DNA of 64,000 bases from Sipunculus nudus (GCA_026874595.1 CM049320.1:42170714-42234713); one strand, 5' to 3'. Shown: positions 41,000 through 55,147, counted from the first letter of the stretch. Program-made: numbers and translations. The notes: generated from the sequence alone by a model not told the origin.

Positions 41000-43790
41000 A
41001 ACTATCTTATCTTAACTTATGGGACCTGACGTTGAATTAGTACATTAACTTGAGTAATGGTCCAGACTACTCTGGTGCTATTTTTAGACCGAACGTTTAG
41101 CATTGCTGGGAGTGCATTAGAGATTTGACAACTCAAATAAAGCAATGTTAACCTGGCCCGTTTCTGTTGCACAAGTGTTCCTGTTCAGACAGTATATTGT
41201 TCACATTTTGTTCTTTGGGTTCAGACTTATTCAGTATTCATTAAATCGACGCCAGTCTGGCGTCTCGCTGAATCCAAGTTTGTGAAAACGTGGCTACTAC
41301 AGACTCGATAGTATAGGAAGATGTTATCATCAGTCTCCAGTCCCAGGTTTTACTAGCCAAAGATTAAACGTTTATGCGTTTCCATGCAGTGGGCTGGGCA
41401 AGTGTCATTTTGCATGCGTGGTGATTGAGGTCACTCTCATTTTCCGTAAATTTAATCAAAGTCCGATCTGGGTTGGTTTGTCTGCAGCTAATGGAGGACC
41501 GGAGTAAATAGCTGAAATTTTACATACCTGTCCACCATGTTCTTTTCTCGGAAGCAGCAGATCATGCGGGATTTAAATCAGTCTGCGAAGGTTTATGTCA
41601 CAAGTGATACCTGTACGGTCAGACTCATCCCGTCCAGTCTACTTAGTTTCTCGAACCCGATAGCTCAATTACATAGGCGTCAGTTTGTGGTTTTGGTGAT
41701 AGTTTCTGATAGTAATAAAAATGGGATGCCTTAATACGTCCGATGTACACCTCTGTTTTAAAGCTCTGCTGACTGTATGTCATCTGATCTATATAAGCAG
41801 TGGCGGATCCAGGATTTTGCTAAACGGACCGGGGGGGGGGGGGGGGGCACAAGGGTCAAACAAAACTTTAAACCTTGCTTCAGTCAGCATCTCTACAATT
41901 AGGAACACCAAATGTCTCAAGCAACTGTAACAAGGCCATGTGTCCAGTTGCCCATGTCCTAAATAATGCCACTTGTTAAGCCGCGGGCTTATAAGGCCGA
42001 TTTGACGTACGAAACAAATGGGTTTTGTCGGCCCAAGTTAGGACAAAAAATAACATATAAAATTACCAATTGAACGTGTAATATAAAATGTAAAAAAAAA
42101 ACTTGTTGTGAAAAAGATGTGATTGGCGTCTAACAGTTCATTAAACAAGAGGTAACTCTACGTTCCCAACCACTAGGGTTGCTCTGAGTTCTCATAAAAG
42201 AGAGTGAAACTGGGGGGCATATCGGAAGAAATAGTTAGGAAGAGGATAAACATGATACAAAAAATTTACTCTTTTATGTCATTTACAGATGTAATACTAT
42301 TTGATTGAAAGGGACATGCGAGGCATGCAAGGCGGCAAAAAAATGAAAGCTAAGGGGGGAGGGGAGTACGTGCCCCCTGTGCATATTCCTCTGGGTTAGG
42401 GACAGGCCCGTTGTCCATCATCTGGACGATGACCCGTCCTTCATTCCGGTGACAACCAGGGCACGTTGTAATCGTTAGGCCCAGGAAGATGTAGCTCCAC
42501 AGGCTCACAACTCCCGTATTTCTTCCGGAGAAATAAAAAAAAATAGGTTACTGTGACCAACACTCCGTGAAAAGGACTGCAAACGCGCTATATTTAGCAC
42601 CTTTGAAGGCAAGATTCCTGTTTGTAATAATTCATACAAATATAGACCGATGTCACAGGAAAAACTGGATAGATTGTCCTTAACTTTGGTATATTAACCA
42701 ATCATCACTGTTGCAGAATTTTTTTACAGTTACACGTTTTTCTTATTTTTTTGAGAATGAAAATTCATAGCCATTGCTCTAACCAGCAAAGCAGAAGCCG
42801 TAAAGTAAACACAGGAAGTTCAAACATTTTGTGCTTACAGGCCTTGGTAAGTTATCATTGAAAATTCAGGACGTTGTCTCTGTTATATTTCCCCGAGCTG
42901 AAGACAAAACATATTCATCATCTCTTAAGTAGAGAATCTTCATACTGAAAATACATACAAAAGGCCCGATTTCTCAGGAACAGCTGAAGTTGTAATAAAA
43001 TTTGTGGTGACGGGGTTCTTACATTCTTAAAAAGTCATGATTTTTGAGATTTTAAATATCAGTACTTAAAAAGTCATGATTGTTTTTTGAAAATTCTCAA
43101 AAGTCATGAAAAAGTCATAAAAATGTTTTGTATCAACTTAATATTCATCAAAGATTGAACGTACATAATACATGAAAACAACCAAAACCAGACTACACCT
43201 GGGCCTTTCTCCCATCCGCTCTTAATTCCCCTTCTGGGCGGTCAACTCTCCATTGCCGTCATGCTATTCATACGAATTTCCTCATTCAGCTAAACAGCTG
43301 TGTCCAAGATACCCAATTTCAATAATTGAGAGTTGTTCGTAGGATACCAAGCGAACCAAATTCTTAGCTTGTCTCTAGTGGAGTATAATCATGGCAATTG
43401 CGAGTTTTGTGCTAATGCAGTTTGACGTCATATAGACGTGCGGTAGAGAGGGGTTTCATGGGGTCGAACCCCAACCCAAGGTATAACAAAATACAACCTA
43501 TTTGTCAGTAATGAATACGTATACTTCCAGAAAAAAGGTCGTGGTCTCAAGAAAGTGTTTTGACCTACATTTACAGCCATGTTTTCATGGTAACCAATGT
43601 AATTTACAAGGTCATAATAATTTTTAAATAAATAGCCATAACTCTTTTACTTTTACACATAGAAAAATGAAACGAGCACCAAAATGCGGGAAATAACATG
43701 GCGATTATTATATTGTACATGTATTTTGTATTCCTTATTTGTTTAACTTATGGAAATATATGTAAATAAATGTATATTTATAATTTAAAA
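41000..43790 (+). other. Intergenic, no supported gene
   Basis: Contains a 'gcagtggcggatccagg' element end with a G-run (about 41801-41850), an open frame at 41537-41734 with a good start context (CACCATG) but no family resemblance, and 'aaaagtcatga' short repeats at 43028-43115. I see no splice-supported coding exon. Confidence 0.5.
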
Positions 43791-43812
43791 AGTGCATTTT
43801 TAGCCATCACAG

Positions 43813-45651
43813 CACTGAAAACCAAAAATGTGTTTGGGAACACATTCAAATGTGTACGAGACTTGTATCTGAGATGAGGCATTAAAATGTGTACAGAAAC
43901 ACATTAATGTGTATGATAAATTTAATGTGTTTTGTAACACATCATAAATGTGTTTGGGAACACATATAAATGTGTTTCGGAACACACATAGGCGTGTTTC
44001 GGAACACACACGTGTGTTTGGAAACACATAGAGATGTGTTAGAGAGTTGTATCTGGGACGAGGCATTAAATGTGTACGGAAACACAGTAAATGTGTATGA
44101 TAATATAAATGTGTTCTGAAACGCATTCTGAATGTGCTAAAATGTGTTCTGCAAAAGTTCCAAATACATGTAGCTTGCCTGGTCTTGAGACTGGAATAAG
44201 TAAGGAATAAAAGTATCTAATCCATATAATTCAGCTGTATATTCACCTGTAACACAGAAAACAAATAACAAAAGCAGTTACACAAATTTGAACCATTTAT
44301 CATAATATTTTCACCGTATATTTATTCAGTTTATGAAAAAAAATATATTATAGTCCTTGTCCTAATTGAATACAGAGACACAGGTCTCTAATGATGTTTT
44401 TCTGTAGTATGCAGGCCAAGAATCTGAGTAAAACACCCCAGATTATAACTAAACCAAGTGATGCACATACTATAATATACAGAAATGGGGTATATATGTA
44501 GAGTGCAAGTTGCCGAAATGTCATAATATATGGTAAATATAAGTTCAATGAGTCTGGAGTAATTGTGCATTCATCTATCATGTAGCTCTCTTAATTGGAT
44601 CACCAGCAGTCTTGAGACAGCCTCATTTCGCTCCTCTTCTTGAAGAGCATAAAGACTTGGGTGGGCTTAAGTCCTATAAAATAAGAAAACGAACGTATAA
44701 GAAATTAAAAAAAACAAACAGGCATGAAACAAATTGCAGTTGTATATTAGCATTTACTACTCGGGTTGGGAGGGGGCGGGGCATATATGTAGCTAAGTCA
44801 CCAACATAACAAGAGTGTGGCTGTATAAAAGCACGCTGCGACTGTGACAACCTTATAGGGTTACAAACCTGACCCTGTTCTACAACAAGCTGCCTGCTGT
44901 CTTATCAGCAGTTGTTACATGTGCCCTGTACTGAGCGAAGCTTCATGAACTTTGTGCATGGCCCTGCATGCATACACATGCATATACAGTGAACAGTTGG
45001 AATTATATAATAATAACGTCTTTGGTAATGTTAAGTTGTTAAGTACGACAAAAATATGTTATATACATGTATAATATAAATCTCCTTGCACATTCCTTGT
45101 TAACTGCATGACTGTATACATATTATTTTAGGGGCAATGTCGCAGTCAGGCAGGCATGCAATGCAGGCATCATCATCTAAATCTGGATAATTAACACTCA
45201 GTGCTCTTACTCACTGTACATATAGTTAAGACATTCCACATATAGCCGATTTTGAAAAAAACAATACATTCTTAACTTACCTCAGACCTTGCAGCATGTA
45301 CTCTGCCAGTTATGTCTGCTGAGATGATGGGCCACCCGAACAAAGACCAGACTGTTTTTGAATTTGGCGGTTATGTATCACGTGACAACCAACTCCCTCT
45401 CGTGGAAAGGCGCATACACATTACATGTGTTTTGAAACACATACTCAAACACAGTAGATGTGTTCCCAAACACATTTCCAAACACATTTTGGAAAACAGA
45501 TGTGTTTGAGCGGAATAATGCGTTTGGTAACACAGTGAGTGTGTTCTGACTAAACGAAACACATTTAATGCCTCATACACAGCAAAATTTGATGTGTTTG
45601 AGTTCCGGAACACGCTAAATGTGTTCCCGTACACATTTTTGATTTTCAGTG
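43813..45651. mobile_element. ~1.84-kb inverted-repeat element with subterminal TGTGTT..GGAACACA palindrome arrays
   Basis: The left end CACTGAAAACCAAAAATGTG and the right end (read inverted) CACTGAAAATCAAAAATGTG match at 19 of 20 positions, and similarity continues into 'gggaacacatt'. Both ends carry arrays of imperfect palindromes such as AATGTGTTTCGGAACACA: about ten on the left (43828-44160) and about six on the right (45418-45640). The left array contains an internal tandem duplication of about 185 bp. The middle (44160-45410) has no convincing ORF. Target-site duplication is unclear, at most AG. Confidence 0.75.
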
Positions 45652-46429
45652 AGGTAAAAATGTTTTAAAAATCTTATTCATTCTTTGCTTAAATTTCCCT
45701 TTAGGACAGGGAACATAAATTCCTCATTATTTATAACTTTGGTTCAGTTATATGGCCTGTTTATGCATGCAAAAGTTTATGCGAAGAAAGTTACCATAAT
45801 ATAAATTTTGTATATATAGCCATCACTGGTACTGTTCTTGCAGTTATATAACCTGCAACTGTATCTGTTACGAGTAGAGTGCATAAATAATATTCATCGG
45901 GAAAGCTATTTTATGCGTAAATAATTTGCAATATATTGGATAAATAATGTTATTTATATTCTGAAGCTTATGGGGGAAAGAAGTTTTCATGAAGATTGCG
46001 ATTACTGGGGGTAACATGTGTAAAACCATGTCGTTCATTACTGTTGTCGGATTCCAGATCCAACCTATTGTTTGCACACTTATGTCGAATAGTGTGTAGC
46101 TTGTGTCATTCTCTGGAATTTTCATATAGATTTTTGCAAAAATACTTTTTTCATAACCTTAGATCCATATTAAAACCAGGTCAAGATGGCTACTGAGTTT
46201 CGGAATTTAGACTGAATAACGGCGTCGGTCATCGTATAAGGAAGTGTGTACGGACATATGGTTATTTATACGTCAGTCGGAATCTCTAAACAGGCCACAA
46301 GAACGGACGGGTAAAGCATAAACTGTAAAGTTAATAACTTTTTTAGCAAATGACCGCCAACTCTCGCTGTCCATGTTTGACACACACCTGACTAGAGGAC
46401 AGCAGCCCGTCTCACCTGAGTGAGTTCTT

Positions 46430-46890
46430 CCATTGAATTGTCTGACAATAGGCCTGAAACGTCGGAAAACCCCTCTCTCTATTATAACCATGTCAACTTC
46501 AAGTCAAATAACGGCCACGCCACTCTCCACGGGGATTTCAGATAGACGGCTGTTAGAAATAATCTGGCAAAAGGTTAATTCGCTGGATCGACTCAAGGTC
46601 AGTGTTCCAAAGCTTGATGTGCGAGTGAGTAAAGTAGAAACTTCAATTAAGTCCATTGAAAATCAGGTTAAAGACCTGCTTGTGGCACGAGCTTTTTTGA
46701 GAAACAGGTAAAAATTCAGAAAAACACTTTTGAAAATGTTAAGTGCAATTCTATTAATAAATCAGATATTGACATCATGAAAAGGGAAACTGTTGATATT
46801 AGCAATCGAATTACATGGATATATTAATTAAAAGAAGATACTAAAGCTCCATGGAAAGTAATCTTTGAAATAATTATGAAGGATATTGGT
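46430..46890 (+). pseudogene. Possible LINE ORF1 remnant (coiled coil)
   Basis: An open frame 46433-46711 contains a heptad-like segment (EIIWQKVNSLDRLKVSVPKL, then RVSKVETSIKSIENQVKDLL) resembling the coiled coil of L1/Tx1 ORF1 proteins. It decays into stops after 46711. It lies upstream, in the same orientation, of the LINE tail at 47400-48521 and may belong to the same internally deleted copy. Confidence 0.4.
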
Positions 46891-47399
46891 GGTTTTGGAC
46901 AAATGTGATATAATTTTGATAAAGGTCGTATACCTTAAAGGTGCATGCCCATTCACCTTCTTTTCGAAAAAGAACTTGTGTGTTTCTGGCTTCCTCTGTG
47001 TATATATAAATGATCTAATGGTGATTTCGGTTGATAAAATTTCTTATAAAGCCTTCATGATGTATGAAATTGTTTATCAACAACATGTTTGTAAACACAG
47101 CTATGTTGACAAACGGGAAAAACGTAACCTAAGGTGGTAGGTTGCATATATGCGGAGATAGAAAGGTCAATTGTGTCAAAACACCATTTGTAAAGCTCTG
47201 GCTTACCTGACTTGCTGCCAGATGCCCTTGTCGAATTTGTTTTATTTTGCTGGGCCCCCACCTGTTGTTATCAAATTGATATAAACAAAAGCAGCAGCCT
47301 GTGTGCGGTCATATTCACGTTTCCTGGTCTATTTCTGTAAAAGCTCCAAGGGATTACCTTTAGTTTATAAAGGTCAGATAGGTGATTAGGCCCCTTTAA

Positions 47400-48521
47400 A
47401 ATTGCCTCCCTTTTACAAAAAAAAAATGTTTATTGTACTGGGCAGATTATTCAACCGATAAACTCGAAGATTTAGACAGGATTTTGCAAGACAGGATCTT
47501 TGGAACAATAAATATATACAAAAATATAATTATTGGCTATACATTAACATTATGGGCAGACAGGGTTTCAATACTATCGTGGATCTTATTGATAGTACAG
47601 GTTCATTGAAAAAATGGGATGACACGAGCTTGCCATTTCGCTGTTTTATGTCTGGGCATGCTATATGGAGGACCATTCCTATTGAAAGGCGCTCAATACT
47701 AAGAGCTCAGTGGTCGAGGGATTATGGCGGAAATCGAAGCATTACAAAATAGTACTCAGTACAAATGCAAGCAGGATTTACGCTAGTCTATTAAATATGA
47801 AAGCTGAGGAACCGACCAGTCGAACAATGTTTGAATCGGTGCTTTCAGATGCTGTATTAAATTGGAAAAACATATATACATTTATGTACAGGATAACATT
47901 AGGTACAAAACTAACTGTTTTCCAGCACAAAATCTTGCACAATATTCTACCAACATCTTTTATATCGTTGGTCGATTCGGGAATCTCCTAGGTGTAGATA
48001 CTGTTTTGAAGAAACCGAAACACTGCACCATTTATAAGTTTCCCGTTTCGAGACGAAAAATTGTTATATGTTATTCAGGGATAAACTCAGCTGTCATGTA
48101 GAATTACCGAATGTTTCTAAAGAAAATAATTTTTTTTGGAATGACACCAATAAAAACTGAAAATTTGCTTATGAATCATGTAATCTTATTATATAAATAT
48201 TATGTTTTTATTAATAGAGAGGAACGTACGGTTCTTAATCATGCAGGATTTTTTAATTTACTGAAAGACACGAAAAGAATCGGATATTATGTAGCAAGAA
48301 GGAACGGAGCAATCTCAGTGTATAATAAAAAGTGGAAAATTTTGGTAGAATTATTTTGAATATTTTGAATATTCAAACAAACATGTATTTGTGTGTATTT
48401 TTTAATATGACTATGTTTTATGTTCATGTATGTATGTCTGTTATCATCATTTTTATGTTTTACGTACATGTTTGTTTGTCTGATATGTAATTTGATGTGA
48501 ATAATATGTTAAAAAAAAAAA
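47400..48521 (+). mobile_element. L1/Tx1-like LINE, 3' end with poly(A) tail (degenerate)
   Basis: Fragments across frames read ASLLNMKAEEPTSRTMFESV, NWKNIYTFMYRITLGTKLTV, FQHKILHNILPTSFI, then a degraded cysteine/histidine motif (RYCFEETETLHHL) and LLYKYYVFINREERTVLNHA with NKKWKILVE. This is the C-terminal zinc-knuckle and tail layout of L1/Tx1-clade ORF2 proteins. The copy ends in an A-run at 48511-48521. Several frameshifts; not functional. Confidence 0.75.
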
Positions 48522-51285
48522 CGGGTCATATATCACTCAAAAACCGACATTTTAGACAGGGTAAGGCAAGTACATTTTCATAAGCCTTAATAGAAAACTC
48601 TTCTTGATTGATTCTAGGGTAGTTTTTCCTTTAGAATCAAGTTCTGTATATTAAAAGTGTTGTACTTTACTTATTAAATTAGATAATTTGCATATTTGAA
48701 TGAATTGGTGGAATTAATCATACAATAAATATAGATGTATAGATTATTTGGCTTTTTATGGGAAAAAAAATAAAGTATTTCGGGTACAAAACATTCAAAT
48801 ATGATAAGATATAACGTATTTCTGTATAAAATCTTATATTATTTTAAAAATTAAATGGAGATAAATCATGCAAATTGGAAAAATTATTGAGATTTAGGAG
48901 GTTGGCCCCTAGTCTAACAGAGGAGAAGTTTAAAATGATACGTATATGAGACGAATAAAAATGGTATAGGTATTTCACTGTCGTTTGAGCACTATAAAAA
49001 ATAATAACTTAAGCCTCTCAGTAAGAGATGTTAAATCATAAAAAAATGCTTTTTTAGATATTTTTCAGTGATGAAAGACTGTCGTGTATTGAAAATTGCA
49101 ATTTAAAAAATAAGTTTAATGCCATATCCCTTGCCTCCCGGACCTGCTATTGCATCGCGAATTTATCTTGCCCATACTCCAAGCACTTGTGTATCTCTTA
49201 TAAAGTTCATAACTAGACAACAACTGATTAATATTATATTATTTGTAAGAAAGCCTTATTCAAAAGGCCAATGAGGCCTCATGTATGTACGTGTAACATT
49301 CCTTAGCGCATTCCATATGGTTTGGCGGGAAACCGTTGCCGCCTACATCTGTATTCACTGATTCGGCCCGTACTCCTGTTTGTAGAACTTACTGGACGTT
49401 ATGAAAACACACTCCGGTCTAATGAATGAATCGCTTAAACCAAGAGTTAAAATATTTAAGGTTAAAAAATTTAAAAAAAAAAAAAAAAACGGAGGATTGG
49501 CGAAAGACATATTCCTGACAGATGTAGTAGAAAAAGAGGCAGGGTATACTTAAATGGAATGAGTAAACAACACCAAGGGCGCAACAGTTTTCCCGCTCTT
49601 TCACTCCCCGGTAACTTCGACGGTGTTTTCCGGTGCAAGAAATTGTTGCATACTTCCAAATGATATGTATTATAAAACTATCTGAAAGTTGTGCGGTGTT
49701 TAAAATAAACTGTAATATCACTTTTTTTTTTTAATAAATCTTCCTACAACTCGCCTTATTTTAACTCCATGTCCTGTTCACAGATTGTAAATTTGCGCAT
49801 GGCTGATGGCAAGGAATTTTATGACAGGACTTAAACGATTAGGAATCGGCTAAACACATATAGGGGTAGTTTTACTGTATGAAAGAACAAATGAGAACAT
49901 ATTATATTCCATTATTATGTAGATAGGGACATCATAATTTTAAATAATATATTGGTAAACAAAAGCGTTATGTGAACGATAACAGGGGAATTAAATGCCG
50001 ACATGAACTCAGTTTAAAGTAATAGGTTCACAATCATCCTATTAGTATCTTTTGTTACTGGATATCTTTAAGGAAGTTAAAATTAATAACTTTTGTGTGA
50101 AACGGAAACATAATAAGTAAATTAGTATTAATTAAGAAACTGAAATAATCTTTATTTCTTACACTTCTGTAGTATTCAAATAAAGTAGTTTAATGTGCGC
50201 CTGTATGAAACGATAACATTTATCGAAGTGGTGAAACATTTATGTAAATGTTGGAGTTCTTGCTAACCTCAGTTAAACAGTGTTTGTCTTCTGATACCAT
50301 ATACCACCCTGATTGTACTCTCGGGTTGTTTCATCTCTGTGTTTGAAAGTAATGTAATTGACAGTTTTGAAAGCTTGTCATGTGTTATTTTTCACTCTCA
50401 AGATTAAAAAGTTTTCATTAAAACATAGAAACTTTAAAAAAAACCACTTTGCAAGACTGAACGGTTCAACCGGATTGTTTTTCTCAATCATTCCATGTGT
50501 TCATTTTAATAGTTTATTATCCTAAACATGAAGCCTATGAAAATATTCTTTTTTTTTATGGATGAGAGGAAAATAAAAAAAATACACATTTTATAAATAA
50601 TGACTCTTAAATATATTTAACTATATATGTATTCTATAAGCTATATTCTTCATATATAAATGATCAAGGATCATCTGCACTGACAGTTTGCCAAGTAACA
50701 TTTAGATGTCATAGTGACGAGGAAAGGTCATGATGTTTTTGTCGCAGGTCCGGAAAAAGTCCGGAAAAAATCATGAAATTTTGATTTGCTCGAAGTGTTT
50801 GAACCCAGGGTGATAACTGGGCCTGAAAAAAAAATTAATAGCTGGCGCCATCTATAATTTCTCAATTTATGTACTTTTCTTTTGTGCCATTGGTCCGTTT
50901 GTCACGGGGAGCGTACGGTATTGGTTGCACCCAGGGAGTCTAAACTCGACGTGAAAAAAAGACGTATTTAATTGATTGTTTGTTTCCCTCTATGAGGCGC
51001 TGTTGTACTTCTTTTAAAGCATCGATTCACCAGTACCTATTCAATCAAAAGACAAGGGTAAGGCTCATTGGTACCAATTCGCCTCAGTTAAAATAGGTAC
51101 TTGATTTAAAAGAAAGACACTGAAATAAAAAGAATACAATAAACGGATAAAGTTTATGTTTAAGGAGGGATATATATAATACATATTTCGTGGCTTTTAA
51201 ACATGTTCTATACTGTTCATGGAAAAGAACTAGAGGCGCCGGAAATTTGAGTGAAGACAGCCCAATTTTGATATAATCGACTAAC
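48522..51285 (+). other. Intergenic, no supported gene
   Basis: AT-rich sequence with homopolymer runs (A-run near 49474-49490, T-run near 49721). Short repeats 'gtccggaaaaa' and 'atcatgaaatttt' at 50745-50815 end in 'gaacccaggg', like a DNA-transposon terminus, but no partner end was identified. Confidence 0.5.
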
Positions 51286-51796
51286 AGCAGAGTTAGGTCC
51301 GAGTGCAATGAAAATACTTGAGTACAAGTACGATTATTTTAGTTATTTGTATGAAAGTACTCGTGTACGAGTAAAGAGTACTCCAAATGTACTCATTAGT
51401 ACTGTAATGAGTACTTTAAGCAGTTAAACCTTAGATGTAGAGTGAAAATAAATCAATGCCTTCTGTTTGATGTCATAAAAAAAATTATAATTTGTGAAGC
51501 TTATGAAATGTCTACTCAAGTTGTTTATTTTACATGTAACTAAAAAAAATCAAGAGCGATAAGAGCTGCTTCACGTTTAAATCAGAATAATTGTTTTGAA
51601 CAATCTGATAATATTCTATAACGCAAGCCAACATGTAAGAAGCTGATACACTCGGTGCGAATGGCGTTAATGTTCCCTAAATTCATGAGTCCCCTATCCA
51701 AATACATTCCTTTGAGTTTAGCTATGCCAATTTTAATTAGAAATTTCTATGTTTAAATTTAGAGTTATATAAACATACATCTTCTTGGTATTCCTG

Positions 51797-51860
<64 letters not shown>

Positions 51861-52543
51861 CAGAGAGAGAGAGAGAGAAAGAGAGATGCTGTGATAGAGT
51901 ACATGATAGCTAGGGTCACTTACTTTGAGTGTGACTGAGTGTACCAGGAGAAAGTCTCACACATTTTTAACAAGTAACAAGAGTGAGAGGGGCAGAGGCA
52001 TAGAACACAAGCAGGAAAACCCAAAGTCTTTTAATTGGCATAAGCCTGATGAAATCTATTATAACTGGCCTGCCAGCAGTGATAAGGGCTTCATGTTTAT
52101 GTTAGCAATCTCTCTGCCACCAACATCCCAACAATCATACTTAACACCTATGAATGGGTGTGCAACACTAATTGGGATGTGGGTTTCATCTTATACAGCA
52201 GGCCAGTGCCCTAATACACACATACAACTGGATGATCTGCTGCTCTTTGCCAATCTTGTGTCAATGATATGTGTATGAAATTAGTGTTTGGTTCCCCCCC
52301 CCCACAAACAATATTAATATGGATATATGTATGTATGTATGTGTATCACTTGTGTATAAAAATATATAATTTTATACTCGTTTTTAGGAGTACTTACATA
52401 GTACTCGGGTACAAGTGTGATTACTTAGGTCATTTTGAAGGAAGTACTCGATAACGAGTACTGAGTACTCTAAATAGTACCCATAAGTACAAGTACTTCG
52501 AGTACAACAACTTTTGGAGAATATGAATATGTAAGCCTAACAG
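51281..52543. mobile_element. Probable ~1.25-kb hAT-like element with 'agtactcgagtac' subterminal repeats
   Basis: Both ends are dense in AGTAC/GTACT motifs (51311-51420 and 52386-52506). CTAACAG occurs at 51281-51287 and 52537-52543 as a possible 7- or 8-bp target duplication, and the left end begins CAGAGTTAGG. The terminal inverted repeats are weak. The interior holds a (TA)n/(GA)n microsatellite (51799-51888) and an open frame of 117 codons (51925-52278) that I do not recognise. Confidence 0.45.
51799..51888 (+). repeat. (TA)~29 followed by (GA)n microsatellite
   Basis: Pure TA run from 51799 to about 51857, then GA repeats 51863-51888. The Tyr-Ile open frame on the minus strand is a product of this repeat. 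Confidence 0.95.
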
Positions 52544-53974
52544 GGATCGTAATTCTTTGAAATGTTGACCCAATTTGAAATGTCGAAAGTTTTAATCAAT
52601 CACTTTCGTTTTGACATTTCTGAGGAACTATTAAACATGTGTTATTATGGTACAGCGTCCTTATGGATACAACCGGTAGTATTTTTTTGTACGCTGTGAT
52701 TGAATGTAGACCTGTTTAACATAACAAACTATCCATTTCCTTACGAAGTAAGAATGGGGCTGGGTTTTAGACTGATCGGCTCTGTTATTGGCTTTGCTGC
52801 TCTGAAAATCACGGAGCTCTACGATTTCATCAGCTCTGCGAAACCATTATAAGGCGAGGTACCAGGGTAGCAGGGGATCTACAAGTTACCATTATGCGAA
52901 TATTTCGTTTTTGTGTATTTTCATTATTTTTAATGTGGGGAAACATCTAGGATTTCTTCCTTCTCAACCGATTGGTACACAAGGAAAAATGCCTTTCCGT
53001 GCATGTGTGTTTCCTGTCTTAGTAAAGCGGAAAGGAATTATTAATATATTAAACGACCCCTGCCGAGAGGACAGGATGTATATTTTGGACGAATGCTGGA
53101 TTATGCTAATGAATGATATGACTCTAGTGCGCTTTTGTACATCAGAGGCTGCTTTCAGTTGGACACTATTTCGGCCATGCAGAGCTAGAGGATTATCTGG
53201 ACCACATTTTTTACCGTCGTGAGATAGGGCAATCGAGACCTTTTACACGCACTATTCTAGGGCAGAGTTTAAGTACGTGTAAATTCCCTAACGAGTCAAT
53301 GTGCACAAATGTCATCTAGTTGAAGCTACCTTTATTCTACAGGACGGAGCTGACTTGGGATGCAATTCCTATCTGGTGATCCAGAATGTTTGCGGAGGAA
53401 AATTTGCGGTCTCGGAGTGCTTTCTAGTTTTGTCTATATGTCTACTTCAATAAATTCAAAGGAATTATGTTGGTAAATTTATATTGGTGTCGTGTCTCGA
53501 TCTCTACATTTCTTGCTACCAGGCACTTCGTCTTCATGAGGTCTGAGAATATTCAAACAACCTTCAATTTAGCTTTGAAATATGTTAAATAAATCCCCTA
53601 TGATTTACTTTGGTTGCATGCCTTTATTTCAGTTTGTATTTCTGGGAATTTCTGGGGGGGGGGGGGGTTCAGTTCCAAGGGGTTCCTTTTTCCTGATAAA
53701 TCATTTGTAAATAATTTTATATAAAAAATATATCAATGACTCCATTAATTGAAAAAAATATGTAATCCATTGGCTTACACTCACTTTCCATCACATTAGT
53801 ATACATGATTGGAATGCTGAAAATAACCTTAATTAGATTTCCTATATAAAATCAAAGTTTTGTTGTTGGTATGAAGACTTTAAAATTTCAAGAACAATTT
53901 TTATTTCTAAAAAAGCCATATATCGCATATCTGGCAAGAGGTATGCATTTAACAATAACATCATCATCATCCAT
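52544..53974 (+). other. Intergenic, no supported gene
   Basis: An open frame of 103 codons (52911-53222) has no family resemblance. A G-run lies at about 53656-53668. No splice-supported exons. Confidence 0.5.
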
Positions 53975-54440
53975 ACAAATTGTTTTGATACCGGCTTCTG
54001 TGGCTCAGGGGTAGAGCGCAGGACTCAAAGCCGGGAGATCGTGGGTTCGAATCTCAGCCGAGGCGGTCGGCCCCTACCCAGGGTGAGCGCTCTGCAGGCT
54101 TAATGGGAAGGCTGTGCCCTACAGCCGTGTATCACTCACATACGAGTGCGTCTTTGGGGGGTTCCTCGGTGTTATGACCCAGCAATGGGGATGATTATAC
54201 ACCCAGGACCCGCAGGTGCGGTAGACACCGGGCCTGGGTGACACCAGGATATAAAAATGATAGGAAGCGAGTGCTACCGCCCTGTCAAGTAGTCCCAAAC
54301 CGAAATGGAATCTCTGCAGATGTACATACTTAGTTAAGACTTAGTTAAGTCAGCATTAAAAAAATGGAGGCGGTTACCTCCACCAAAAAAAAAATTATTA
54401 AAAAAAAAAAAAAAACAAAAAAAAACAAATTGTTTTGATA
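53975..54440 (+). mobile_element. tRNA-derived SINE, intact, with 16-bp TSD
   Basis: The element 53991-54424 starts with a tRNA-like head: A box around 54001-54011 (TGGCTCAGGGG) and B box GGTTCGAATC at 54044-54053. A body of about 290 bp follows, then an A-rich tail. It is flanked by ACAAATTGTTTTGATA at 53975-53990 and 54425-54440, a perfect 16-bp target-site duplication typical of LINE-driven insertion. It is not a functional tRNA gene. Confidence 0.95.
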
Positions 54441-55100
54441 AAGTAGCCAAAAACTGTTTGAGAAGAATCATTTTGTTCTATTTGGCTAGTTGAATTGTGA
54501 ATACAAGTAACTTTAATAAACATGAATTTATATCATGATCTGTTCCTTCTTCGAACTATTCTTAACCATTTATCATGTATAGTAGTGATTTTAATTGGAA
54601 TGGGTTCAGTTAGTGTCATACTGGAGCTTACTGGTGCCTGGTGCAAGGGCAGGCATGGCATGTCCGGTGGTAATTTTAGGTCACCCTGCTATCTTGGTAG
54701 CATCACAGATATTTCATCAAGACAAGCAGTACTCAAACTCAAAAGAGTGCTACTGCCAGTCACAATCCCAGATGCCATTCAAGTCTTAACCAAATTAACT
54801 TAATTAGAAATTTTTAATTTGATTTCTTTTAATTAACTTTAATTTGAAAAATGTGAAGTCTACGGGCGGTATTTTATGACATGCGTTCTTTGAAACATAA
54901 TTGTGTGATGTAGCGCTATATATCTCGATAACAACTTGTGAGTTACTTTTATGCTGTTCATATGCCCTTTACTTTTGTCTCATATAATTACGTATATACT
55001 ACTTTTAAGAGGAATGTAATTTGCACCACTTTCATCACTTTGATCGAAATTGGAATAATATACAAACATTCAATGACACACCACAATGCGCACTATATAC

Positions 55101-55101
<1 letters not shown>

Positions 55102-55147
<46 letters not shown>
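55102..55147 (+). repeat. (TA)n microsatellite
   Basis: Pure TA run of about 46 bp in intergenic DNA. Confidence 0.95.

Noticed and set aside
43009-50815. One large hAT element with 'aaaagtcatga' ends
   Set aside because: The motifs at 43028-43115 and 50745-50815 are loosely alike, but no matching terminal repeats or target duplication were found and other complete elements lie between.
51737-51919. Minus-strand open frame with a long Tyr-Ile run
   Set aside because: Simply a translation of the (TA)n and (GA)n microsatellite. The plus-strand frame at 54938-55237 fails for the same reason.
53991-54065. tRNA gene candidate
   Set aside because: A and B boxes are present, but the element continues for about 360 bp, ends in an A-rich tail and has a 16-bp target duplication, so it is a SINE.
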